DNA from: Martinezella rhizogenes
Lineage (GTDB): Bacteria > Pseudomonadota > Alphaproteobacteria > Rhizobiales > Rhizobiaceae
Length of the DNA: 64,000 bases
Direction of reading: 5' to 3'
Assembly (NCBI RefSeq): GCF_007002745.1
Contig: NZ_SGNY01000006.1
Location: forward strand, 186,001-250,000
Below are positions 54,772 to 62,107 of this stretch, in pieces (position 1 is the first letter of the stretch; each line of letters opens with the position of its first letter). The notes beneath the pieces are model-generated. The model did not search any database, was not told where the DNA came from, and worked only from the letters and a program-made list of their open reading frames with translations. A program made the translations under genes and the position numbers.

Positions 54772-55653
54772 GTGAGCCAAATCGCCTTCTGGGGTGCCGT
54801 GGAGCTGGGACTGGTCTTCGCTTTCGTGGCGATCGGCGTCTATCTCGCTTTCCGGGTGCTTGATTTTCCTGACCTGACCGTGGACGGTTCGTTTCCGCTC
54901 GGCGCTGCTGTTGCTGCCGTGCTGATCATCGCCGGTCTGAATGCCTGGGTCGCGACGGCGGTTGCGATGGTTGCCGGTGCCGCTGCGGGCATGGTCACCG
55001 CAACGCTCAACGTGCGTTTCAAAATCCTCAACCTGCTTGCTTCGATCCTGACGATGATCGCGCTGTTTTCCGTCAATCTGCGGGTGATGGGAAAGCCGAA
55101 TGTGGCGCTGCTCAATCAGGATACGATGATATCGCCGTTTTACGGCTTGGGCCTTTCCGAATATCTGGTGCGGCCGCTTTTCGTTGGCGCACTGGTGCTG
55201 ATCGCGGTCATTCTCGTCTGGCGTTTTCTTGAAAGCGATGCGGGCCTTGCCATGCGGGCGACGGGGGCCAATGCGCGGATGGCGCGGGCGCAGGGCGTGA
55301 AGACCGGCAACCAGATCTATCTCGGCATGGCGCTTTCGAATGCGCTGGTCGCGCTCGGTGGCGCATTGTTCGCGCAGACCAATGGCTTTGCCGATGTGAC
55401 CTCGGGTGTTGGCACCATCGTCGTCGGACTTGCCGCCGTCATCATCGGCGAGACGCTATTCGGTGCGCGCGGCATTCTGATAGCGCTCATCGGCTGTGTT
55501 TTTGGCTCGATTGCCTATCGTCTCGCCATCCAGCTTGCCTTGTCGAGCGATGTGCTGGGCCTCAAGGCATCCGATCTCAATTTCGTAACGGCGGTATTGG
55601 TGGCCATTGCATTGATCCTGCCCCGACTGCGCCGTGGGGGAGCAACATCGTGA
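54772..55653 (+). CDS. ABC transporter permease (TrpY-like)
   Basis: A 293-residue permease with eight to nine membrane segments, of the branched-chain-type permease superfamily (BPL_TP_6-like). The N-terminal YLAFRVLDFPDLTVDGSFPLG and the internal LRATGANARMARAQGV-like docking loop are typical of TrpXYZ systems. The start is a GTG at 54772. The stop overlaps the ATPase start as GTGA. Works with the upstream binding protein and downstream ATPase. Confidence 0.9.
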   Translation: MSQIAFWGAVELGLVFAFVAIGVYLAFRVLDFPDLTVDGSFPLGAAVAAVLIIAGLNAWVATAVAMVAGAAAGMVTATLNVRFKILNLLASILTMIALFSVNLRVMGKPNVALLNQDTMISPFYGLGLSEYLVRPLFVGALVLIAVILVWRFLESDAGLAMRATGANARMARAQGVKTGNQIYLGMALSNALVALGGALFAQTNGFADVTSGVGTIVVGLAAVIIGETLFGARGILIALIGCVFGSIAYRLAIQLALSSDVLGLKASDLNFVTAVLVAIALILPRLRRGGATS

Positions 55654-56444
55654 TTTCCCTTTCCGACATCCAGGTCGTCTTTGGACGTGGCACGCCGCTG
55701 CAAAAGCAGGCGCTGGCGAAGATCGATCTCACCATCGAAGACGGTTCCTTCGTTACCGTCATTGGTTCCAATGGCGCCGGCAAATCCACGCTTCTCGGTG
55801 TCTTGGCCGGCGACGTTCTGCCGACGGCGGGCAAAGTGGTGATTGGTGGTGCCGACGTTACCCGCAAGCCGACTGCCAGCCGGGCCGGTCGGGTGGCACG
55901 CGTATTTCAGGATCCACTCGCAGGCAGCTGCGGCGCGCTCACCATTGAAGAAAATCTGGCGCTGGCGGCGTCGCGCGGAGAGCGTCGCGGTTTGTTGTCG
56001 GCGCTTGGACGGGGCAGGCGGGATTTCTTTAGAGAACGTATCGCCTCGCTCAATCTCGGTCTCGAAAACCGACTGAAGGATCGCATGGACCTGTTGTCCG
56101 GCGGACAACGACAGGCAGTGTCGCTTGTCATGGCGACGCTTTCCGGCTCGGATGTGCTGCTGCTTGACGAACATACGGCAGCGCTCGATCCCGGCATGGC
56201 GGAATTCGTGATGGAATTGACCCGCAAGGTGGTATCGGAGCGCAAGCTGACGACGCTGATGGTCACGCATTCCATGCGCCAGGCGCTGGATTACGGCACC
56301 CGCACGATCATGCTGCATGCCGGTGAAATCGTACTCGACGTGTCCGGTGACAGCCGCAAGGATCTTGAAGTCGAAGATCTGATCGACATGTTCCGCAAGA
56401 TACGCGGCCAGAAGCTGGATGACGACGAGCTTTTGATCGGCTGA
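55650..56444 (+). CDS. ABC transporter ATP-binding protein (TrpZ-like)
   Basis: A 264-residue ATPase for the importer, with Walker A GSNGAGKST, signature LSGGQRQAVSLVMAT, Walker B VLLLDEHTAALD (His in place of the usual Pro after DE, as in this subgroup) and switch histidine VTHSMRQA. The start GTG overlaps the permease stop. A strong terminator follows, closing the three-gene operon. Confidence 0.92.
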   Translation: MISLSDIQVVFGRGTPLQKQALAKIDLTIEDGSFVTVIGSNGAGKSTLLGVLAGDVLPTAGKVVIGGADVTRKPTASRAGRVARVFQDPLAGSCGALTIEENLALAASRGERRGLLSALGRGRRDFFRERIASLNLGLENRLKDRMDLLSGGQRQAVSLVMATLSGSDVLLLDEHTAALDPGMAEFVMELTRKVVSERKLTTLMVTHSMRQALDYGTRTIMLHAGEIVLDVSGDSRKDLEVEDLIDMFRKIRGQKLDDDELLIG

Positions 56445-56452
56445 TCATTCTT

Positions 56453-56476
56453 AAAGGCGCCTTCCGGCGCCTTTTT
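56453..56476 (+). terminator. Terminator after the ABC importer operon
   Basis: AAAGGCGCC (56453-56461) / GGCGCCTTT (56466-56474) with a TTCC loop and a T-run to 56476. Confidence 0.9.
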
Positions 56477-56484
56477 ATTTGCGC

Positions 56485-57132
56485 TCAGCGCGTCTGGGTG
56501 AAGAAAATCTTGACGGCGAAAAGCGAAAAGACGCCGGCGATCGTGTAATCCAGTCCGCGCAGAACCTTCCGGTTGCGTTGCAGCCAGGCGGACAGGACAT
56601 CGGCGGCGACAACGATGCCGATACCGATCGGCAGTGCCACGATGATGGACCAGATGCCGAGGAATATCAGCTTGCCGGTGACGTGTGGGTCGGAGGCGCT
56701 TACGAATTGCGGCAGGAAGGTCATGAAGAAGATGATGACCTTGGGGTTCAGCAGATTGACCCATATGCCGTTCAGCAAGGCCGATCTGAGCGAGGACTGC
56801 GGCTTTTCTCCATTGGTCTTCACCATCACGAAATCCGAGCCTTTACGGATCGCCTGAATGGCGAGCCAGACCAGATAGGCGGCCCCGCCGGTTTTCAGGA
56901 TCAGGAAGGCTGTCGGCGAGGCGACGATGAGGGCGGCGACACCGAAGGCGACCAGCATCGTGTGCACGGTGATGCCGATATTGGTTCCGACCAGCGTCAT
57001 GAAACCCGCTGCCCGGCCCTCGCGCAGCGAGCGGCTGATCCAGAGCGTCATGTCTGGCCCGGGCGTCACCGCCAGAAGCAGAATGGCAATGGTGAATGCG
57101 ATAAGTGTTGGCAGGCTTGGAACGAAATCCAT
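56485..57132 (-). CDS. LysE family amino-acid exporter
   Basis: A 215-residue LysE/RhtB-type translocator with six predicted helices. The conserved N-terminal ILLLAVTPGPDMTLWISRSL is the family hallmark, followed by LNPKVIIFFMTFLPQFV. Such proteins export amino acids such as lysine, homoserine or threonine. The start at 57132 is chosen; an ATG at 57144 would add four residues. It is convergent with the ABC operon, and an SDR gene lies upstream. Substrate is unknown. Confidence 0.88.
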   Translation of the reverse strand: MDFVPSLPTLIAFTIAILLLAVTPGPDMTLWISRSLREGRAAGFMTLVGTNIGITVHTMLVAFGVAALIVASPTAFLILKTGGAAYLVWLAIQAIRKGSDFVMVKTNGEKPQSSLRSALLNGIWVNLLNPKVIIFFMTFLPQFVSASDPHVTGKLIFLGIWSIIVALPIGIGIVVAADVLSAWLQRNRKVLRGLDYTIAGVFSLFAVKIFFTQTR

Positions 57133-57230
57133 CGCGGCACCCATGAAAGCGGCAAATGATGCCGTTGCTTAACGCGATTTCGGGTTTCTGCCAATATTTT
57201 TGAGCCGCGGCGCCCAATGTGACTGTGGGG

Positions 57231-57260
57231 AGCCGCCACACCGTTCAAAGTGCGGCGGCT
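57231..57260. repeat. Hairpin after the SDR gene
   Basis: AGCCGCC (57231-57237) / GGCGGCT (57254-57260) lies just past the SDR stop on the minus strand, without a T-run. It may end that transcript. Confidence 0.4.
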
Positions 57261-57266
57261 GATTAT

Positions 57267-58121
57267 TCAGTTCTTGAGGAAGCTGGTGAAGGCTGCGGAA
57301 TATTCCGTGTGCCAGCGCGACAGCGGTGGGCGGTTCTGGACGATGTCCTGGGCCGCCCAGAGAATGCGCTTTTCATCCGTCGGGCGGTCTACTTCGCCGT
57401 CCGGGCAGAGAATGTAGAAATCGCCCCGGCTGATGCTCTCGATCATGAAATCGACGGTCTGCTCGCCAGTCCATGCGCCCTGCGGCTTTTCCGTCCTGCC
57501 ATTGGCGGTCAGGCCGGTGAAGACGAAACCGGGAATTAGCAGATGGGCAGAAACCGCGCCGTCAGGAATATTGCGCAATTCGTGCTGAAGTGCCTCCGTG
57601 AAGGTTTTGACGCCTGACTTGGAGACGTTGTAGGCGGGATCGCCGGGCGGCGTGGTGATGCCCTGTTTAGAGCCGGTATTGATGATGAGCGCCGCCTCGC
57701 CATGGGCAACCATGCCCTGGCCGAAGACGCGGCTGCCGTTCACAACGCCCATCAGATTGACATTGATGACTTTTTCCCAATTGGCCTGTGGTCCGAAAAT
57801 GGCGCTGCCGGGCTGGATGCCGGCATTGTTCATGAGAACATGGACGCGTCCGAAACGCTGGATTACCGCGCGTTCCAGCGCCTCCAGTTCATCGAGTTTC
57901 GATACGTCGGTCGGGATGGCGACGATCTGCGCTTCGCCGTCCCTGGCGACGGTCAGAATATCCGCATGCGCTGCGGCGAGCTTTTCACCGTCGAGATCGG
58001 CGAGCACGACACTCATGCCGAAACTCGCAAATTTACGGGCGGCGGCAAGTCCGATGCCGGATGCCGCACCTGTTATGACAGCGACATTATCTTCCTTGAA
58101 TGCAGGGTGGATGGTCGTCAT
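57267..58121 (-). CDS. Short-chain dehydrogenase/reductase
   Basis: A 284-residue NAD(P)-dependent SDR. The cofactor motif TGAASGIG (near residue 18), NNAG (MLMNNAGIQPG) and the catalytic YNVSKSG are all present, with a Ser before it in the INTGSKQGI region. A start at 58121 has AAGGAG upstream; the longer frame from 58190 is unlike the family. It is divergent from argG, 313 bp away. The substrate cannot be told. Confidence 0.9.
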   Translation of the reverse strand: MTTIHPAFKEDNVAVITGAASGIGLAAARKFASFGMSVVLADLDGEKLAAAHADILTVARDGEAQIVAIPTDVSKLDELEALERAVIQRFGRVHVLMNNAGIQPGSAIFGPQANWEKVINVNLMGVVNGSRVFGQGMVAHGEAALIINTGSKQGITTPPGDPAYNVSKSGVKTFTEALQHELRNIPDGAVSAHLLIPGFVFTGLTANGRTEKPQGAWTGEQTVDFMIESISRGDFYILCPDGEVDRPTDEKRILWAAQDIVQNRPPLSRWHTEYSAAFTSFLKN

Positions 58122-58434
58122 AGGTTTCTCCTTCGCGTCGTTTCTGCTGTTTCCAGCGGTTTGCAACGTTGCCTGAACCTGAGGCTTCATTCACGGTCTT
58201 CAAGTCGATCGCGCCGCTTCATGATAAAGCGCGAATTTTCTAAATGCATGTGACAATCGCTTCGTTCCCATCGGCGCGGCCGGTCATCACCCGTCGCCAG
58301 ACGTCTCCATCAATTGTTTTGTCGCTTATCTCACGGAAAAGCGCTTCACACATTTCGGGTTGCACTGTAAAAGTGCCGAAATCCCAAGGAAATGGCGGTA
58401 CGCGGATGCCGTCATCATGCAGATGGACATCATT

Positions 58435-59658
58435 ATGGCACTTCCGAAAGACGTTAAGAAAGTCGTTCTCGCCTATTCCGGCGGTCTCGACACCTCGATC
58501 ATCCTGAAATGGCTTCAGACGGAACTCGGCGCTGAAGTCGTGACCTTCACTGCCGATCTCGGCCAGGGCGAAGAGCTTGAGCCGGCGCGCAAGAAGGCCG
58601 AGATGCTGGGCATCAAGGAAATCTTCATTGAGGACGTCCGCGAAGAATTCGTGCGTGACTTCGTGTTCCCGATGTTCCGCGCCAACGCCGTTTATGAAGG
58701 CGTCTACCTGCTCGGCACCTCGATTGCCCGTCCGCTGATTTCCAAGCACCTGATCGAGATCGCCAGGAAGACCGGCGCCGACGCCATTGCCCATGGCGCC
58801 ACCGGCAAGGGCAACGACCAGGTCCGCTTCGAGCTTTCGGCCTATGCGCTGAACCCTGACATCAAGATCATCGCGCCCTGGCGTGACTGGGCGTTCAAGA
58901 GCCGTACCGACCTTCTGGAATTCGCCGAACAGAACCAGATTCCGGTCGCCAAGGACAAGAAGGGCGAAGCACCTTTCTCGGTTGACGCCAACCTGCTGCA
59001 CTCCTCTTCCGAGGGCAAGGTTCTGGAAGACCCGGCACGGGAAGCGCCGGAATATGTGCACATGCGCACCATTTCCCCGGAAGCGGCCCCCGACAAGGCA
59101 ACCGTCATCAAGGTCGGCTTCCGCAAGGGTGACGCCTGCTCCATCAATGGTGTTGAAATGTCGCCCGCGACGCTTCTCGCCACGCTCAATAATTATGGTC
59201 GGGAAAACGGCATCGGCCGTCTTGATCTAGTCGAGAACCGTTTCGTCGGCATGAAGTCGCGCGGCGTTTATGAAACGCCCGGCGGCACGATCCTGCTTGC
59301 CGCACATCGCGCCATCGAATCCATCACGCTCGACCGGGGTGCAGCGCATCTCAAGGACGATCTGATGCCGCGTTACGCTGAACTCATCTATTACGGCTTC
59401 TGGTTCTCGCCGGAGCGCGAAATGCTTCAGGCCCTCATCGACAAGAGCCAGGAACATGTGGAAGGCGAAGTGACGCTGAAGCTCTACAAGGGCAATGTCA
59501 TGGTAACCGGCCGTGAGAGCGAAAAGTCGCTCTATTCCGACGCGCTGGTGACCTTCGAGGACGACCACGGTGCTTACGACCAGAAGGATGCCGCTGGCTT
59601 CATCAAGCTTAATGCGCTGCGTCTTCGCACACTCGCCAAGCGTAATCTCAGCAAGTAA
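58435..59658 (+). CDS. argG: Argininosuccinate synthase
   Basis: ArgG joins citrulline and aspartate using ATP in arginine synthesis. The 407-residue protein has the N-type P-loop AYSGGLDTS near the N-terminus, then [11 protein letters not shown], and the substrate loop with SREGKV-like and [11 protein letters not shown] segments, all typical. The start at 58435 (MALPKDVKK) is chosen; ATG at 58423 is also possible. A strong terminator follows. argH is not adjacent. Confidence 0.96.
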   Translation: MALPKDVKKVVLAYSGGLDTSIILKWLQTELGAEVVTFTADLGQGEELEPARKKAEMLGIKEIFIEDVREEFVRDFVFPMFRANAVYEGVYLLGTSIARPLISKHLIEIARKTGADAIAHGATGKGNDQVRFELSAYALNPDIKIIAPWRDWAFKSRTDLLEFAEQNQIPVAKDKKGEAPFSVDANLLHSSSEGKVLEDPAREAPEYVHMRTISPEAAPDKATVIKVGFRKGDACSINGVEMSPATLLATLNNYGRENGIGRLDLVENRFVGMKSRGVYETPGGTILLAAHRAIESITLDRGAAHLKDDLMPRYAELIYYGFWFSPEREMLQALIDKSQEHVEGEVTLKLYKGNVMVTGRESEKSLYSDALVTFEDDHGAYDQKDAAGFIKLNALRLRTLAKRNLSK

Positions 59659-59681
59659 TCTTGCTGACGTGACAATAAAGG

Positions 59682-59714
59682 AACCCGCTGGCGGTGACGC
59701 CGGCGGGTTTTTTC
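59682..59714 (+). terminator. argG terminator
   Basis: AACCCGC (59682-59688) / GCGGGTT (59703-59709) with an inner GCG/CGC stem is followed by a T-run to 59713. The stop codon of the convergent MFS gene lies within this T-run. Confidence 0.9.
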
Positions 59715-60909
59715 ATGACTGCCTTTTGGAGACGATACGAAAGCCGATGTAGCTGGCGATTGCCGTGAATTCCATTATCGGGATGATAATGCCAAAGCCG
59801 GTCAGCGGGGAGCCTATGAGTGAGGCCGCAGCACCGCCCACAAATCCCGACCCCATCTGAATGAAGCCCATCATCGCCGAGGCTGAACCGGCAATATGCG
59901 GGAAGGGGGCAAGGGCCGCCGTCACCATCGAGGGGGTCAGCAACGCAATGCCGATTGTCGCGACTGCCACGGGCCCCATGATCGAGAGGAAGGATGGCGG
60001 TATCAGGAAGACCGACAGTAAAATGAGAAGGCCGCCCGTTCCCGAAAAACAGAGGCCGAGGATGACGGAGCGGCGGTCACCCAGTCGCGGCGCGATATAA
60101 CGCAGGGCGATGGAGCCAAAGAAATAAGCGCCGGTCTGCATCAGCATGCCGACGCCGAAGGCGGTAGGGGTCATGCCGACTTCATTGATGAGAATGAAGG
60201 TCAGCATCGTGGCCTGCGCATAAAGAGCGCCTATGGAACCGCCGAGCACGAGTGCGGCAAATAGAAAACGTGGCTGGGTCAGCAATGTGCCATAGGCAGA
60301 CAGGAGACGGCGGGGGCGGATCAGGTTTTTGTCCGGGACTGTCGTTTCGCGTAGAAACACCACGACCGAAAAGATGGCGATGGCCCCGAGACCGGCCATG
60401 AGGAAAAACACCGACTGCCAGCCGAAGGCTGCTAGCGATAACCCGCCAATCGTCGGTCCCATGGCCGGGCCGACAGCCAGCATGATGCCGATGAGATTCA
60501 TGATGCTGGAGGCATCAGCGCCAGTGAATTGGTCGCGCACCACGGCGCGCGCCACTGTCATCCCGACGGAGGCGCCGATGCCCTGTACCAGTCGTGCGAA
60601 GAGCAGGACTTCAATTGTCGGGGCAAAAACCGCAAGCAGCCCGCCGCCGAGAAAGATTGAAAGAAAGACCAGACTGGCCTTTCGCCGTCCAAAAGCGTCA
60701 GATGCCGGTCCGGCGATCAACTGGGCGACGGCGAAACCGGCAAAATAAAGCGACAGGCTGAGTTTGACGGCGGGTTCGGTGGTGGCAAAAACCCATGTCA
60801 GCTCTGGCATGGCGGGTGTGTAAATCGCCATGGAAATGGGCGCCAGCGCCGTCAGTAACGCACCGAGTATTGCCGTGCGCTTTCTGGACATGATCGTTTC
60901 TGGCGACAT
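59713..60909 (-). CDS. Bcr/CflA family MFS drug resistance transporter
   Basis: A 398-residue drug:proton antiporter of the Bcr/CflA group, with twelve predicted helices. The N-terminal PAMPELTWVFATTEPAVK and DAFGRRKASLVFLS are family motifs; PTIGGLSLAAFGWQSVFFLM marks motif C of the antiporters. It is co-transcribed with a MarR-type regulator five bases upstream, the typical layout of a repressor-controlled efflux pump. The ATG at 60891 is an alternative start. Drug profile unknown. Confidence 0.9.
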   Translation of the reverse strand: MSPETIMSRKRTAILGALLTALAPISMAIYTPAMPELTWVFATTEPAVKLSLSLYFAGFAVAQLIAGPASDAFGRRKASLVFLSIFLGGGLLAVFAPTIEVLLFARLVQGIGASVGMTVARAVVRDQFTGADASSIMNLIGIMLAVGPAMGPTIGGLSLAAFGWQSVFFLMAGLGAIAIFSVVVFLRETTVPDKNLIRPRRLLSAYGTLLTQPRFLFAALVLGGSIGALYAQATMLTFILINEVGMTPTAFGVGMLMQTGAYFFGSIALRYIAPRLGDRRSVILGLCFSGTGGLLILLSVFLIPPSFLSIMGPVAVATIGIALLTPSMVTAALAPFPHIAGSASAMMGFIQMGSGFVGGAAASLIGSPLTGFGIIIPIMEFTAIASYIGFRIVSKRQS

Positions 60910-60914
60910 TGCGA

Positions 60915-61373
60915 TCAGCCGTTCTGGCTCGGCTGTTCCGGCTGCAGATTGTTGCGAAGTGTCTGCAGGAAGCTGCGGAAAAGTGCCACTTCCTCCTCGT
61001 TCAGGCCCTGGGTGGCGTGACGGACCAGCTGGTCGATTTCCTGCCGCACGGCTTCAAGCATGTCGGCGGAGGTTTTCGTCAACACGATGCGCTTGGAACG
61101 TCTGTCCTGCGGGTCCTGCTGGCGCTCGATAAGGTCAAGGGATTGCAGCTTGTCGAGATAGGCGCAGATCGTCATGGGCTCAATGCCCAGGCGGGCGGCG
61201 ATGTCAGATTGTTTGCTGCCATCAACCACGGCAACCGTCAGCAATGCTCTCGCCTCGCCGGGGGTCAGGCCAAGCCCAGCCTCGGAAATGCGGCGCTCAA
61301 ATGCACTGTTCAGCAGACGTGCGCCGCTGTTCAGCAAAAATGCCAATGAATCTTTTTCGCGTTTCGTGCCCAT
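60915..61373 (-). CDS. MarR family transcriptional regulator
   Basis: A 152-residue winged-helix repressor of the MarR family. The recognition region is KQSDIAARLGIEPMTICAYL, followed by the wing DPQDRRSKRIVLT with the conserved D-R-R pattern, both clear. It lies five bases upstream of the Bcr/CflA gene and just downstream of a palindrome (61383-61405) that is probably its own operator, so it should repress itself and the pump until an inducer is bound. Confidence 0.93.
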   Translation of the reverse strand: MGTKREKDSLAFLLNSGARLLNSAFERRISEAGLGLTPGEARALLTVAVVDGSKQSDIAARLGIEPMTICAYLDKLQSLDLIERQQDPQDRRSKRIVLTKTSADMLEAVRQEIDQLVRHATQGLNEEEVALFRSFLQTLRNNLQPEQPSQNG

Positions 61374-61382
61374 GTTTCGCCT

Positions 61383-61405
61383 TTTGGTAAGTCAGCCTTA
61401 CTAAA
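61383..61405. promoter_or_regulatory. Palindrome, candidate MarR operator
   Basis: TTTGGTAAG (61383-61391) and CTTACTAAA (61397-61405) form an inverted repeat with 9-base arms (one mismatch) around TCAGC. It lies 10 bp upstream of the marR start. Size and symmetry fit a MarR dimer site. Confidence 0.6.
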
Positions 61406-61506
61406 TTCCGGGCGATAATCAATGGTACACAAATCATATTGTCGAAAATCGAGTAAAGTATGTGTCTGTTCGGTTGCTATATGCTCGGCAAGATAGTCGA
61501 AGATCG

Positions 61507-61932
61507 TTACACCAAAGCAAAGAAAGACAGGATGTCCTGCATTTTTTGCGCCTCATCCGTCGTGCCGATGGAGCTGGCGATTTCGGCCCGGTCGGAAAAA
61601 TACGACAGGAAGTCGAAATCCGTATCATCGGTCACGTTGGATAGGTCGATTACCTCGCCATTGGCGTTCAGTGTCTGCACCGGCAGTTCAGAGGAAAGCT
61701 CAAGCCAGGCATCGTGGCCGATTTTCCCCGCATCATAATATTCCTGAGCGATTTCGCGCAATTCGCGCGGGCTGAGGCGGGTGAAATCAATGCGCTTCAC
61801 CGTCTCCTCGAAGCCGGCACCTGCATCGGATTTGGCCGCCTTGCTGAAATCGGTATTGCCCACGGATCTGGCATTTCTGGAATTGTCCCTGAAAAGGAAA
61901 TTATTAGAGGACCTTAAAGAATAAATCTCCAT
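61507..61932 (-). CDS. Hypothetical protein, acidic, 141 residues
   Basis: I do not recognise this gene. The soluble 141-residue protein has a Ser/Asn-rich N-terminus, a central helical stretch (DFTRLSPRELREIAQEYYDAGKIGH) and an acidic C-terminal half (VTDDTDFDFLSYFSDRAE). No signal, membrane segment or catalytic motif is seen. The central segment resembles linker helices in flagellar-rod-cap or chaperone-like proteins, but not enough to assign. Two ATGs (61932, 61950) are possible; 61932 has GGAGAT upstream. Codon use looks like the genome's. Confidence 0.72.
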   Translation of the reverse strand: MEIYSLRSSNNFLFRDNSRNARSVGNTDFSKAAKSDAGAGFEETVKRIDFTRLSPRELREIAQEYYDAGKIGHDAWLELSSELPVQTLNANGEVIDLSNVTDDTDFDFLSYFSDRAEIASSIGTTDEAQKMQDILSFFALV

Positions 61933-62107
61933 AATACATATCTCCATCATGGGATATTATTTCAATAAACCAGATCATGTCGCCGCGGCTCCGGTCAATA
62001 CTTCGCCGTGGAGACATTGGCGTATTCCACACCAAATTCCTGATATTGAATTGGCGGTGGAGGCGTGCCCATATGGGTTTAAACCGGAATTGTACAAGGA
62101 AGATGAA

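Noticed and set aside
58240-58430. Minus-strand frame before argG reading like a protein ([27 protein letters not shown])
   Set aside because: It has no suitable start codon near its visible part and continues only as the antisense frame of argG. Codon use is plausible, so a small gene or remnant is not excluded, but I cannot support it.
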